From assembly GCA_051656605.1 (NCBI GenBank), contig JBOGCF010000008.1, positions 1-64,000 of the forward strand: a DNA stretch of 64,000 nucleotides. The letters are read 5' to 3'. Made by a program: the position numbers and the translations under genes. The DNA is from UBA12018 sp051656605. GTDB lineage: Bacteria; Bacteroidota; Bacteroidia; Bacteroidales; CAMTPD01. The notes below the pieces were generated by a model. That model saw only the letters and a list, made by a program, of their open reading frames with translations, made no database searches and was not told the origin of the DNA. Shown piece after piece: positions 1 to 8,211 of this stretch (position 1 is the stretch's first letter; each line of letters begins with the position of its first letter).

Positions 1-740
1 TTCATGAAAAATCAGATGAAACGAGATAAAAAACACCCGAAAGCTCGAAAAAAGACCCGAGAAAAAAGAAAAAAAGCGGGAAGTTCGGAGTAAAGAAGAG
101 CTTAATCTGCCCATTTATGTAGTCGAAGAAATAAAAATCAGAAGTAATCGTTGCAATGAAACTTTAGCTATAGGCCTACAAAGTTTCTTATAGAAGGGAG
201 AAAAAAGAGAATGCTCGCCGAAAAAAAGTCCAGCAATAGTATAAAAGAAAGCTCGTAGAGGTTCAACATAATAAAAGGAGAAGTAAGAAAAAGTAGTCCA
301 TGTTCTATATTAAAGGCTCAACATCCAAAAATAAACCTGATATATTCACAAAATAAACCTTGCTAGGTTCTTCCAAAAACCAAACTTACTTTTTATAAAA
401 ACCTAGAGACCTTTTTCCAAGAACCATGCTTGGTTCTAAAAAGAAGGTTATTGCCAAGAAAAATACTCCTACTCCTCCTTATTTAAAATATGCAGGTGTG
501 CCAAAGCAGCATAACTCGTTTGACTGAATTCGCTTTAATCGAATCAACAAATACAACATACATATATATATTATATGCCTAAATGAAATAGTTCGTAAGA
601 AAATCAACAAGCAAATAAAAGATGCCAGCCTTTAATCGCAATACAATTTTAAAAACATCTCGACCAATAATAGAATACATGTATTTATTGCGTATTGCTA
701 GGTATATACAAACATTTAATATCTTACAAACTCATATAAA
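1..740. other. Gene-free stretch with an inverted-repeat element
   Basis: No convincing gene is visible here on either strand. The DNA is AT-rich with purine-rich runs in the first 300 bases. The only clear structure is at 356-435, where a repeat unit is present in both orientations (listed separately). The short open frame starting at 622 runs into the terminator hairpin at 741-776 and has no recognisable protein character. Confidence 0.6.
356..435. repeat. Dispersed repeat family 1, copy A (inverted pair)
   Basis: Positions 408-435 read on the minus strand match 25 of 28 bases with positions 32616-32643 on the plus strand (AACCwwGCAwGGTTCTTG followed by AAAAAGGTC). A second, more diverged unit lies on the plus strand at 356-381 (core AACCTTGCTAGGTTCTT), so the site forms an imperfect inverted pair. 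Function is unknown; the placement is purely intergenic. Confidence 0.6.
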
Positions 741-776
741 TAGAAAAAGCGCGAAGAAATCTTCGCGCTTTTTCTA
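741..776. terminator. Bidirectional intrinsic terminator
   Basis: A perfect 16-bp stem (741-756 with 761-776) has a 4-base loop and A/T-rich flanks giving a U-run in either direction. It lies just past the 3' end of the minus-strand transglutaminase-like gene that stops at 799. Confidence 0.85.
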
Positions 777-798
777 TTTCGAAATATTTATCGTATCA

Positions 799-3456
799 TT
801 AAAGTTTACTGATCACTTTAAGCATTTGCTCTCCTAAGCCAATTCGATAACCTTGAGAAACAAAAACTACTCGACCAAATGTATCAGCAATGATAAAAAT
901 CGGAAGATTATCTCCGGTAGGAAGATTCATCGATTTAACAATCATATTTGTTATTTGATCGTTATCATCTACACCAAATGTAATATTTGATGGCAAGCCT
1001 GGGAATTCAGCCTTATCGAATGAGTTCAATTGTTTTTCACTCTTAAAAAGTAACACCATTTGACGTCCCCACTTCTCAAACTGCTCACGATCTTTAGCTA
1101 GATCTCGCATTGCGTGATTGGTCGGCTCTTGACGTGCCCCTAAAATAGCAAGTACAAAATATCCACGACCTGTAGTATTTAAAATCGATTGTAACTCATG
1201 ACTACCCGCCGGATAGAATTTAGCCTCCGGATCAATGGTTCCAATGACTTGAATCTCCTCTTTATTCTCTCTCATCACAAGAGCTGTTTCTGTTGCTTTA
1301 TTTGCAGAGACATCAAAGAAATCAAGATTAACCAATACAGTTCCATTCGCCATTCTAGTACCAGTTACCATCATATAATAACCTTGATCTAATGAAAGTG
1401 GCTTTTTAAGCAAGTTGGACCAACTGTTACCTGCTTCCATATCTGCACCACCTTTATTTCTAAAGTTCAATGTCTCAAACGTATTATTACGATATTCGGC
1501 AATCGAGAAATGACTGTAATATTTAGGATCTTCCAAGGCTTTAATTGCGTTATAGGTTGCAGTTAAAGTTCCTTGCTTGATCTCTTCTACCTGTGGAGCA
1601 GAGAAGTTTACATCAATCCATTTTCCTTCGAAGAAGTATTGAGTTTTTCCTGTTACGCTTTCAATTCGAGCAGGAATGCCAATCGAACGACAAACTGCAA
1701 CAAAAAATAAATCTCTCGAGTCATCATCTGTCAATTTAGAGCCAAGAACACCCACAGGACTAATCGAAATCTTTTGAGGATTTAAGTCGTTAAGAACTTT
1801 CAAGTCCTTACACATTTGAATGATCACCTCCGGATTCGATACTGCTTTCTGAATAAATTCAGCGTCTAACTGTGATTGTATCGCTCCTTTATAAGGAGAA
1901 AGCATCTCCATCTTGATTCGTGGATTCAATACATACTCGACGAAAATATCTTCCTCAATACCTGGTAAACGTTTTGAGTTACTCAAGTGATCTATCAACA
2001 CAGACTCTGGAGTATCACGTAAATCCTTTGCAGATATTACTCCAAGAAGTGCAAGAGCTGTTTCTTTTTGATCTGCCGGAGTATTAATAAGGAATGATTC
2101 TATTTCTTTCCAATTCCCACGGCTTCCTTGAATAAAGTCCCAAACTTTGAAGTCTGGCATTCCCAAAACTTGCGCTAAACTATCAGAAGAGGCTTCATTC
2201 ATAAAAGTTGCTACATAAGCATTACGAATCTTATCTTCTTCTTGTAATCGAATTGCATTTGCGGCTTTTTGATCTTCTGTTACCGGAGTCTGAATACTAC
2301 CATCTACAGGAGGAACTAAATCAAATGCTATATCAAAAATATCACCTTGTTTCTTGTCTAAGATTACTATTACGGTATCTTGCTTACCAAAGGATACTTT
2401 ATTCAAACCAAATTGATTGTTTTCACTTGCCCAAACAATCATATCACCTAAACCTGCCGTCAATGATGTAAAACCATTCTGATCAGCAATTTTATGAGCT
2501 ACCGTAAATAATTCGGCATAGTTGTACACTTTAAAATCTACAGATGCATTTGCGACTGCTTCACCATTTGTATCAACGACTTTTATAACAGCAGATGCTA
2601 CCGGAGCGTAGTTTTCTGTGATATTAATCTCCGTAAAACATTTATTCTGATCCATTATCTCTTCAGATCCTGCATAGTTTCCGAATACTTTCGTATGCAT
2701 TAACATTCCTCGATAAGCAGGACCATTAAACCATCCAAGATTTAATACAGGTTCCGGCTCGCATGCTCCTAAGAAATACCATTTCCCATTCACCCAAGCT
2801 TCTACCCATGCATGATTATCATCCGTATGTGCCCAACGAGGGGTATAAACTTGACGTGCCGGAATACCTACAGCTCGTAAAGCTGCCGTTGTAAAGGTTG
2901 ATTCTTCTCCACAACGACCATATGCTGTTTTCATTGTTGCTAGTGGCGAACTTGTTCGTGCGTCAGATGGTGTATAAATAGCTTTTTCATGACACCAATG
3001 GTTCACTTCCAATACAGCATCATACATTGATAGACCTTTTACACGATCTTTCAACTCATCATAAAATACAATTCTAGAAGAATCTAAGTTTTCGTTATTG
3101 ATGCGAAGTGGTAATACGTAATGACGGAAAATATCATCAGGTATCGAATCTCCCCAAGGCATTTCTTCTTTTGCTTTTAAAGCTGTTTTTACGCTTGATA
3201 AAAACAGCTCTCCATTGTAATCTGTAATATCACCCAATGGCATATAGGCATAAAGAAAAGATATTGCATCTTTTTCATCTGCAGTCATTGGTTTCTGAAA
3301 TACACTAAAAAGTGTATCATTCGCAATTTCTTCTTGCTTAGACTTCAAATCTGATTCTATTCTGTGGCGTGCAGACGAATCTTTAATTACTCCTGACTCT
3401 TTACATGCACTCAATAGCACAGCAAAGAAGACAAATAGATATATTGCTCGATTCAT
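799..3456 (-). CDS. Transglutaminase-like lipoprotein with a C-terminal thioredoxin-like region
   Basis: Exported lipoprotein of about 885 residues. A hydrophobic leader ends in a lipobox (LLSAC, Cys18). A transglutaminase-like core follows with the nucleophile in YGRCGEES (Cys about 182) and the histidine in DDNHAWVEAW (His about 215). The usual third catalytic Asp is not obvious: the expected position reads ACEPEP. A second, degenerate copy near residues 570-610 (DDSRDLFFVAVCRSIGIPAR) recalls the same fold, and the last 100 or so residues resemble a thioredoxin-like domain without a CxxC. The ATG at 3456 is preferred: a further in-frame start at 3486 lies upstream of the -7 box at 3474-3481. 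It probably acts on peptides or peptide-linked glycans at the envelope; the substrate is unknown. Confidence 0.8.
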   Translation of the reverse strand: MNRAIYLFVFFAVLLSACKESGVIKDSSARHRIESDLKSKQEEIANDTLFSVFQKPMTADEKDAISFLYAYMPLGDITDYNGELFLSSVKTALKAKEEMPWGDSIPDDIFRHYVLPLRINNENLDSSRIVFYDELKDRVKGLSMYDAVLEVNHWCHEKAIYTPSDARTSSPLATMKTAYGRCGEESTFTTAALRAVGIPARQVYTPRWAHTDDNHAWVEAWVNGKWYFLGACEPEPVLNLGWFNGPAYRGMLMHTKVFGNYAGSEEIMDQNKCFTEINITENYAPVASAVIKVVDTNGEAVANASVDFKVYNYAELFTVAHKIADQNGFTSLTAGLGDMIVWASENNQFGLNKVSFGKQDTVIVILDKKQGDIFDIAFDLVPPVDGSIQTPVTEDQKAANAIRLQEEDKIRNAYVATFMNEASSDSLAQVLGMPDFKVWDFIQGSRGNWKEIESFLINTPADQKETALALLGVISAKDLRDTPESVLIDHLSNSKRLPGIEEDIFVEYVLNPRIKMEMLSPYKGAIQSQLDAEFIQKAVSNPEVIIQMCKDLKVLNDLNPQKISISPVGVLGSKLTDDDSRDLFFVAVCRSIGIPARIESVTGKTQYFFEGKWIDVNFSAPQVEEIKQGTLTATYNAIKALEDPKYYSHFSIAEYRNNTFETLNFRNKGGADMEAGNSWSNLLKKPLSLDQGYYMMVTGTRMANGTVLVNLDFFDVSANKATETALVMRENKEEIQVIGTIDPEAKFYPAGSHELQSILNTTGRGYFVLAILGARQEPTNHAMRDLAKDREQFEKWGRQMVLLFKSEKQLNSFDKAEFPGLPSNITFGVDDNDQITNMIVKSMNLPTGDNLPIFIIADTFGRVVFVSQGYRIGLGEQMLKVISKL

Positions 3457-3473
3457 ATTGAAATATTTTGTAC

Positions 3474-3481
3474 CAAAGATA
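3474..3481 (-). promoter_or_regulatory. -7 box of the transglutaminase-like gene
   Basis: TATCTTTG on the minus strand, 17 bases upstream of the ATG at 3456. No good -33 TTG is seen at the usual spacing. It decides between the two possible starts of the gene. Confidence 0.55.
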
Positions 3482-3649
3482 ATCAATAATCTACAAATCA
3501 GGAGATAAAATAAGAAAGGTCCAAATAGAATTATCCAAGAAAGGATATCCTAGTGAATTATCTTTTAAGTAGATATGCTAATAATACACTATATTTCAAT
3601 GCATTAATTTAGATCACACGTTTTTTGTTTATTTTTTTCGATAAAAAGC

Positions 3650-3679
3650 TTGCAGAAATAAAAAAAGGTTGTACTTTTG
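3650..3679 (+). promoter_or_regulatory. Promoter of tRNA-Leu
   Basis: A -33 TTG (3650-3652), 19-base spacer and -7 box TACTTTTG (3672-3679) fit the Bacteroidetes consensus TTG-N19-21-TAnnTTTG. The predicted start falls about ten bases before the mature tRNA 5' end. Confidence 0.75.
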
Positions 3680-3695
3680 TAACCGTAAACGTCAT

Positions 3696-3777
3696 GCGGA
3701 TGTGGCGTAATTGGTAGCCGCGCTAGACTTAGGATCTAGTGCCGAGAGGCGTGGGGGTTCGAGTCCCTTCATCCGCA
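3696..3777 (+). tRNA. tRNA-Leu (anticodon UAG)
   Basis: An 82-base cloverleaf: acceptor arm GCGGATG/CATCCGC, anticodon stem CTAGA/TCTAG with loop CTTAGGA (anticodon TAG at 3730-3732), a long variable arm typical of class II tRNAs (GCCGAGAGGC), and T-loop GTTCGAGTC. Discriminator base A; CCA is not encoded. It has its own promoter and a terminator directly downstream, so it is a single-gene transcription unit. Confidence 0.95.
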
Positions 3778-3781
3778 CGTT

Positions 3782-3815
3782 AAAAGCTTCGAGAGAAATC
3801 TCGGAGCTTTTTTTT
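3782..3815 (+). terminator. Intrinsic terminator of tRNA-Leu
   Basis: A 13-bp stem (3782-3794 with 3799-3811, one G-U pair) with a GAAA loop is followed by a T-run. It starts five bases after the tRNA. Confidence 0.85.
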
Positions 3816-3911
3816 ATTTACACCCATCAATAAAATACCGCTACAAACGGCTCAGGAATTTGGGCTCACCCGATAAACTATGGGACTTATTTTTTATAGA
3901 GTCTTTCTATT

Positions 3912-4509
3912 ATGAATACACAAGGGCTTTTACTTCTTGCTCAGATTGTATTACCAACCGATATCTTAACCAAGTTTGTTATTATCAAAGTTGAAACAAA
4001 TAACAATGAGATTCGTATATATTTAGACGAGATTGCTGATAAAGAATTCGTAGAAAATACTCATATCGAATCAAAAGGCTTTACCGACCTCTGGTTGCAG
4101 TCCGAGATTTTCCAATAAAAGATAAAGGAGTCGATTTGATCGTTCAACGTAGACGTTGGTATGACAATCTAACTAAAAAATCCTTTTCGGTTCCATTTGA
4201 TAGACTTAAAACTGACGAGACTCGCTAATCAAAAGAGTTTACGGCTTTTTTTAAGAAGTGTATGAAGACTAAGCCTACAACTTCCCGTTCGTTTGAGAAT
4301 TATTATCTCATCAACGGAGATACTTTTAAGAAGCAATACGAACTATTGATTTATTTCATATATAGAAACTTGTTTGGTATGCATTTGCAGAAGCATTTAA
4401 TGCTAAAATTAAAGCTTCCAGAGCAAGCTTAAGAGGCGTTATTGATGTAAAGTTTTTTCTGTTTAGATTAAGCAAACTATATGCAAAATCCCCATGGTTT
4501 ATCAGATGA
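3912..4509 (+). pseudogene. Decayed ISAon1-family transposase remnant
   Basis: The first frame (3912-4118) reads like the ISAon1-family N-terminal region (IRIYLDE, then ESKGF). A frameshift near 4108 moves to another frame (DFPIKDKGVDLIVQRRRWY), which ends in an in-frame TAA at 4226-4228. Reading past it continues the next part of the transposase (RSFENYYLINGDTFKKQYE). Near 4380 a further frame gives the typical C-terminus (AEAFNAKIKASRASLRGV, then FFLFRLSKLYA), stopping at 4507-4509. The large central part carrying the catalytic residues is deleted. No terminal inverted repeats or target duplication were recognised. It sits between two tRNA genes. Confidence 0.75.
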
Positions 4510-4540
4510 GCCAAGAAAGCCAACCTTAAAGTAAAAGCAC

Positions 4541-4575
4541 AAAAAAAGGTAACCGAATAATCGATTACCTTTTTT
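4541..4575 (-). terminator. Intrinsic terminator of tRNA-Gln
   Basis: An imperfect hairpin of about 14 bp with A-rich and T-rich flanks starts two bases beyond the 3' end of the minus-strand tRNA-Gln; transcribed on the minus strand it ends in a U-run. Confidence 0.75.
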
Positions 4576-4576
4576 G

Positions 4577-4647
4577 TTGTCTCACGAGGATTCGAACCCT
4601 GACTAACAGAACCAAAAACTGCTGTGCTACCATTACACCATGAGACA
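4577..4647 (-). tRNA. tRNA-Gln (anticodon UUG)
   Basis: On the minus strand: acceptor TGTCTCA/TGAGACA, D-arm GTG/CAC, anticodon loop TTTTGGT with anticodon TTG, T-arm with loop GTTCGAATC, discriminator A, no encoded CCA. The anticodon stem GCAGT/TCTGT contains a G-U pair at 27:43 and a T-T mismatch at 31:39. It lies downstream of tyrS on the same strand but has its own promoter. Confidence 0.88.
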
Positions 4648-4707
4648 ATCCTAAAACAATTAAGCTTTGCTTTATTTATTCAGCAACTTTGTTTCTCAAT
4701 TGCGATG

Positions 4708-4739
4708 CAAAGATAGGTCATGTTTTTTAAACATCCAAA
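4708..4739 (-). promoter_or_regulatory. Promoter of tRNA-Gln
   Basis: On the minus strand a -33 TTTG (4736-4739), 20-base spacer and -7 TATCTTTG (4708-4715) match the Bacteroidetes consensus. The predicted start leaves a leader of about 55 bases to the tRNA. Confidence 0.6.
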
Positions 4740-4756
4740 TCTTTGCACCACTTTTT

Positions 4757-6049
4757 TTACTTTGCAATCAACAAGAAATAGTTCTTTTTGCCTTTTTGAG
4801 CCAACAAATATTTGCCGTTCAATAATTTAGAATCATCTATAATTTCGTCAAAAACTTGAAGTTTTTCTTTGTTTAATGATACACCTCCACTTTGAACAAG
4901 CTTTCTCATCTCTCCCTTTGATGGAAATACAGCTGCTGCTTCTGTCAATAGATCTACAGCTTTCACTCCTTCTTTCAAGGCATCTTTAGAGATTTCAAAT
5001 TGAGGGACACCTTCAAATACAGAAAGCAAAGTATCCTCATCTAATTTTTTCAAAGCTTCTGCAGTTGAATTACCAAAAAGAATAGATGAAGCTTCTACTG
5101 CTGCTTCATAATCCTCCATAGAGTGAACCATAACAGTGATTTCTTGCGCCAATCTTTTTTGCATTGGACGTAGATGTGGAGCTTCTGCTTGCTCTTTTGC
5201 TAATGCCTCAATCTCTTCTTTTGATAGAGATGTAAAGATCTTCATATATTTCTCAGCATCACCATCACTTACATTCAACCAGAATTGATAGAATTTATAA
5301 GGAGATGTATAGCGACGATCAAGCCAAACGTTTCCTGATTCAGTTTTACCAAACTTACCACCATCTGCTTTTGTAATCAACGGACAAGTAAGAGCAAACG
5401 CTTCACCTCCAGTTTTACGGCGAATCAATTCAGTTCCTGTTGTAATGTTACCCCATTGATCTGAACCACCCATCTGTAAGCGACAGCCTTCGTTTTGATA
5501 TAAATACAAGTAATCGTATCCTTGAAGCAATTGGTAAGAAAATTCTGTAAAAGACAAACCTACGTTAGATTCTGAACTCAAACGTTTCTTTACAGAGTCC
5601 TTAGCCATCATATAATTAACAGTAAGGTGCTTACCAATATCACGAATGAAATTAAGAAACGAGTAGTTTTTCATCCAGTCGTAATTGTTTACCAACTTAG
5701 CTGCATTAGGCGCATCTGAATGGAAATCCAAAAATTTCTCTAGTTGTTTTCTAATTCCTTCTTGGTTGCGATGTAACGTCTCTTCATCAAGAAGATTACG
5801 CTCTTGTGATTTCATCGAAGGATCTCCGATCATACCTGTTGCACCACCAATCAATGCTATCGGTCTATGACCAGCACGTTGAAGATGTTTCAACATCATT
5901 ACGCCTACAAGGTGACCAATATGTAAAGAGTCTGCTGTAGGGTCAATACCTACATAAGCAGACGTTAATTCTTTCTGCAATTGTTCTTCGGTACCGGGCA
6001 TCATGTCGTGAATCATGCCCCTCCATCTTAATTCTTCTACAAAGTTCAT
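4757..6049 (-). CDS. tyrS: Tyrosyl-tRNA synthetase
   Basis: Class I aminoacyl-tRNA synthetase that charges tRNA-Tyr with tyrosine using ATP in the cytoplasm. At 430 residues it is typical for the bacterial TyrRS family. The HIGH signature is HIGH at 43-46; the KMSKS-type loop is KFGKT at about 232-236; tyrosine-binding segments such as QLLQGYDYLYL and GGSDQWGN are present; the C-terminal S4-like RNA-binding domain (MRKLVQSGGVSLNKEKL) is complete. It is the last gene of a minus-strand run rnpA-yidD-tatD-like-tyrS, 48 bases after the TatD-like gene. Confidence 0.97.
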   Translation of the reverse strand: MNFVEELRWRGMIHDMMPGTEEQLQKELTSAYVGIDPTADSLHIGHLVGVMMLKHLQRAGHRPIALIGGATGMIGDPSMKSQERNLLDEETLHRNQEGIRKQLEKFLDFHSDAPNAAKLVNNYDWMKNYSFLNFIRDIGKHLTVNYMMAKDSVKKRLSSESNVGLSFTEFSYQLLQGYDYLYLYQNEGCRLQMGGSDQWGNITTGTELIRRKTGGEAFALTCPLITKADGGKFGKTESGNVWLDRRYTSPYKFYQFWLNVSDGDAEKYMKIFTSLSKEEIEALAKEQAEAPHLRPMQKRLAQEITVMVHSMEDYEAAVEASSILFGNSTAEALKKLDEDTLLSVFEGVPQFEISKDALKEGVKAVDLLTEAAAVFPSKGEMRKLVQSGGVSLNKEKLQVFDEIIDDSKLLNGKYLLAQKGKKNYFLLIAK

Positions 6050-6097
6050 GACTTATAAAATTTATATAATAACAAAGGTAAGACTTTATTCTTGATA

Positions 6098-6730
6098 TCA
6101 AAATGCAAACAGCTTGTCTGCATTGACTTTCACAGCATTAGCAACCTGATCTAGATTAAGACCAAGAGAAGACGCTATGCGCTCATATACATTAGAAATT
6201 GAAATAGATCTATCATCAGTTTCAAGGAAAAGTGAATCTGGAAAAGCTACTTTCACAGCCTCTTCATTAAACCAATATCCAAATGAAAGAAAAAATCCAT
6301 GAAAAATCAGTTGTGTCGCTTGCTGGGGCTTACCTCTGAATCCATGGACTATCCAATTAGATGTATCATTTAGATGCTTTTTTAGAGAAAGCAATTCATC
6401 AAAAGCTTTAACGCAGTGAATAATTATAGGCTTATTATAAGCTCTATTAATTTCCCACTGATCAATAAATACCTTTCGCTGTACATCAATTGAAACATGG
6501 CTATTCTTATCTAAACCTATTTCTCCCAATGCAACAACTTCAGACATTGCCAAGGTTTTACTTACCAGTGCAAGCTCGTGTTGAATATGACTTGTATGTA
6601 TATAGTTTGGGTGTATTCCTACAGAACAGTAAGAATGAGCAGGTATTGTTTCGCCCGGAAATAAATTTACAATCGAGCGTACATTTAGTGTTTTTACGTT
6701 TTGATGTGTATGTATATCGTAATACGTCAT
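6098..6730 (-). CDS. TatD-family metal-dependent hydrolase
   Basis: Member of the TatD amidohydrolase superfamily, putative metal-dependent DNase or phosphoesterase in the cytoplasm. Visible metal-site motifs are DIHTHQ at residues 5-10, GEIGLD near 70, HCVK near 105 and ETDD near 175. At 210 residues it is shorter than classical TatD (about 260), as is usual for the Bacteroidales variant. It starts 6 bases after yidD and continues to tyrS on the same strand, suggesting cotranscription. The exact substrate cannot be told from sequence. Confidence 0.88.
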   Translation of the reverse strand: MTYYDIHTHQNVKTLNVRSIVNLFPGETIPAHSYCSVGIHPNYIHTSHIQHELALVSKTLAMSEVVALGEIGLDKNSHVSIDVQRKVFIDQWEINRAYNKPIIIHCVKAFDELLSLKKHLNDTSNWIVHGFRGKPQQATQLIFHGFFLSFGYWFNEEAVKVAFPDSLFLETDDRSISISNVYERIASSLGLNLDQVANAVKVNADKLFAF

Positions 6731-6736
6731 TTCAGT

Positions 6737-6958
6737 TTAGGGAACAGGATCATACCCGCTACCTCCCCATGGATTACATCGCAATATACGTTTAATAGCT
6801 AATACTCCTCCTTTGAAAGGACCATATTTTTTTATGGCCTGTATTGTATATTCAGAACATGTGGGTGTATACCTACATGCTGGCGGCAATAATGGTGAAA
6901 TACTATATTTATAGAAATAAACAGGAGCGAGCAAAAGCCAACTCAAAGCTTTTTTCAT
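6737..6958 (-). CDS. yidD: Membrane protein insertion efficiency factor YidD
   Basis: A small 73-residue protein of the YidD (HlyA-like) family, thought to aid Sec/YidC membrane insertion at the inner membrane. The family core CRYTPTCSEYTIQAIKKYG and the C-terminal RCNPWGGSGYDPVP are intact, as is the amphipathic N-terminus. It overlaps the end of rnpA by 4 bases, the arrangement seen for rnpA-yidD in many bacteria. Confidence 0.95.
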   Translation of the reverse strand: MKKALSWLLLAPVYFYKYSISPLLPPACRYTPTCSEYTIQAIKKYGPFKGGVLAIKRILRCNPWGGSGYDPVP

Positions 6959-7344
6959 AATTCTGCTTCTAGCAATTTTTTTAATGCTCGATTAACGCCT
7001 TTCTCAACTTCCTTAAAACTCCTAACTTCCTTATCAACATAGATAAATGCAAGAAGAAGTGTTTTATCAGTAGGCATCATCTTTTCCAGTAAAGCATGCT
7101 TATTTACTCGGTATGCTTCCCTAACAAGACGCTTTAAAAGATTCCGCTTTACGGCTCGTTTGAATTTCTTCTTTGAAACACTCACCATCATAGAAACCGG
7201 AACTTCTCTTTTAGGTACTGTTTTATAAACGATACGTAAAGGAAAGGCCACAAACGATGACGCAGTATTATCAAACAATAGATCAATATCAATCTTACTG
7301 CAAAGTCGTTCTTCTTTCGAAAGCGTATTTTTATTTTCGTTCAT
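6955..7344 (-). CDS. rnpA: Ribonuclease P protein component
   Basis: Protein subunit of RNase P, which with the rnpB RNA (not in this window) trims the 5' leaders of pre-tRNAs. The RNR motif is clear at about 62-79 (KRAVKRNLLKRLVREAYR), and length (129 residues) is normal. A -7 box lies upstream at 7384-7391. It heads the minus-strand set rnpA-yidD-tatD-like-tyrS. The usual rpmH neighbour is absent. Confidence 0.95.
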   Translation of the reverse strand: MNENKNTLSKEERLCSKIDIDLLFDNTASSFVAFPLRIVYKTVPKREVPVSMMVSVSKKKFKRAVKRNLLKRLVREAYRVNKHALLEKMMPTDKTLLLAFIYVDKEVRSFKEVEKGVNRALKKLLEAEL

Positions 7345-7383
7345 TGATAGTTTGTAAAAAATGAAACCGCAAGGCTATCTGCG

Positions 7384-7391
7384 CAAAGGTA
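7384..7391 (-). promoter_or_regulatory. -7 box upstream of rnpA
   Basis: TACCTTTG on the minus strand, 40 bases upstream of the rnpA ATG. It would allow rnpA-yidD-tatD-like-tyrS to be transcribed separately from hemD. No clear -33 element. Confidence 0.5.
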
Positions 7392-7446
7392 AAACTTTCG
7401 CATCAAATAGCATTGCGGTAAATAAAATATAAACTGATTTATATTT

Positions 7447-8211
7447 TTACTTTTTCTTCGCTTGTTCTTTTAGATACAACTCAAGAGCTGCGGTCATAGA
7501 CGGTGCTGCTGCTGTTGGAGCTTCAATATCTAATCTTAGACCTGCATCTTTTACAGCTTTTGCTGTTGTTGGACCAAAACATCCGATCTTAACATCCGAT
7601 TGCTCAAAATTTGGGAAGTTCTTCACCAATGAAGCAATACCCGAAGGACTAAAGAAAAGCAACATATCATAGTCGAACTTTTCTTCCGGTGTAAAATCGT
7701 TACTTACAGTTCTATACATTACCGCTTTGGAGTAATTGATCTTTTTCGCGTCTAGAAGTGAAAACAAATCTTCCTTGTGTACATCCGATACAGGCACAAT
7801 ATACTTCTCTTTGTTATGTTTAGCAATTACGCTTACAAGATCTTCGATTTTGCCTGTTTGTCCAAAGAAAATTTTTCTTTTTCTATAAACAATGTATTTT
7901 TGTAAGTATACAGCTACTGCCTCTGTCATACAGAAATATTTCATTGTTTCAGGTATGGTAATACGAAGTTCTTCACACAAGTGGAAGAAGTGATCTATTG
8001 CGGTACGGGCAGTAAAGATAACAGCTGTATGGTCAAGTATAGAAATCTTTTGTTGTCTAAATTCTTTCGAACTTAACGGTTCAACCTTTATAAAAGGTCG
8101 AAAATCGATATGCAATCCATATTTTTCAGCAATATCGAAATAAGGTGATTTCTCCGATGTAGGTCTCGGTTGTGACACCAAAACCTTTTTGATTTTCAAA
8201 GCCATAGCCAA
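7447..8211 (-). CDS. hemD: Uroporphyrinogen-III synthase
   Basis: Cyclises hydroxymethylbilane to uroporphyrinogen III in tetrapyrrole synthesis. The 254-residue sequence has the loosely conserved HemD features: KKVLVSQPRPTSEKSPYFD at the N-terminus, IFTARTAIDHFF near 65, and the C-terminal segment LLFFSPSGIASL with IGCFGPTTAKAVKDAGL. It overlaps the upstream DUF4271 gene by 16 bases, indicating translational coupling. A second ATG two codons in (8205) is an equally good start. No other heme genes are in the window. Confidence 0.9.
   Translation of the reverse strand: MAMALKIKKVLVSQPRPTSEKSPYFDIAEKYGLHIDFRPFIKVEPLSSKEFRQQKISILDHTAVIFTARTAIDHFFHLCEELRITIPETMKYFCMTEAVAVYLQKYIVYRKRKIFFGQTGKIEDLVSVIAKHNKEKYIVPVSDVHKEDLFSLLDAKKINYSKAVMYRTVSNDFTPEEKFDYDMLLFFSPSGIASLVKNFPNFEQSDVKIGCFGPTTAKAVKDAGLRLDIEAPTAAAPSMTAALELYLKEQAKKK

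Noticed and set aside
622..837. 71-codon plus-strand open frame
   Set aside because: It runs through the terminator hairpin at 741-776 and into the 3' end of the opposite gene; no protein-like features.
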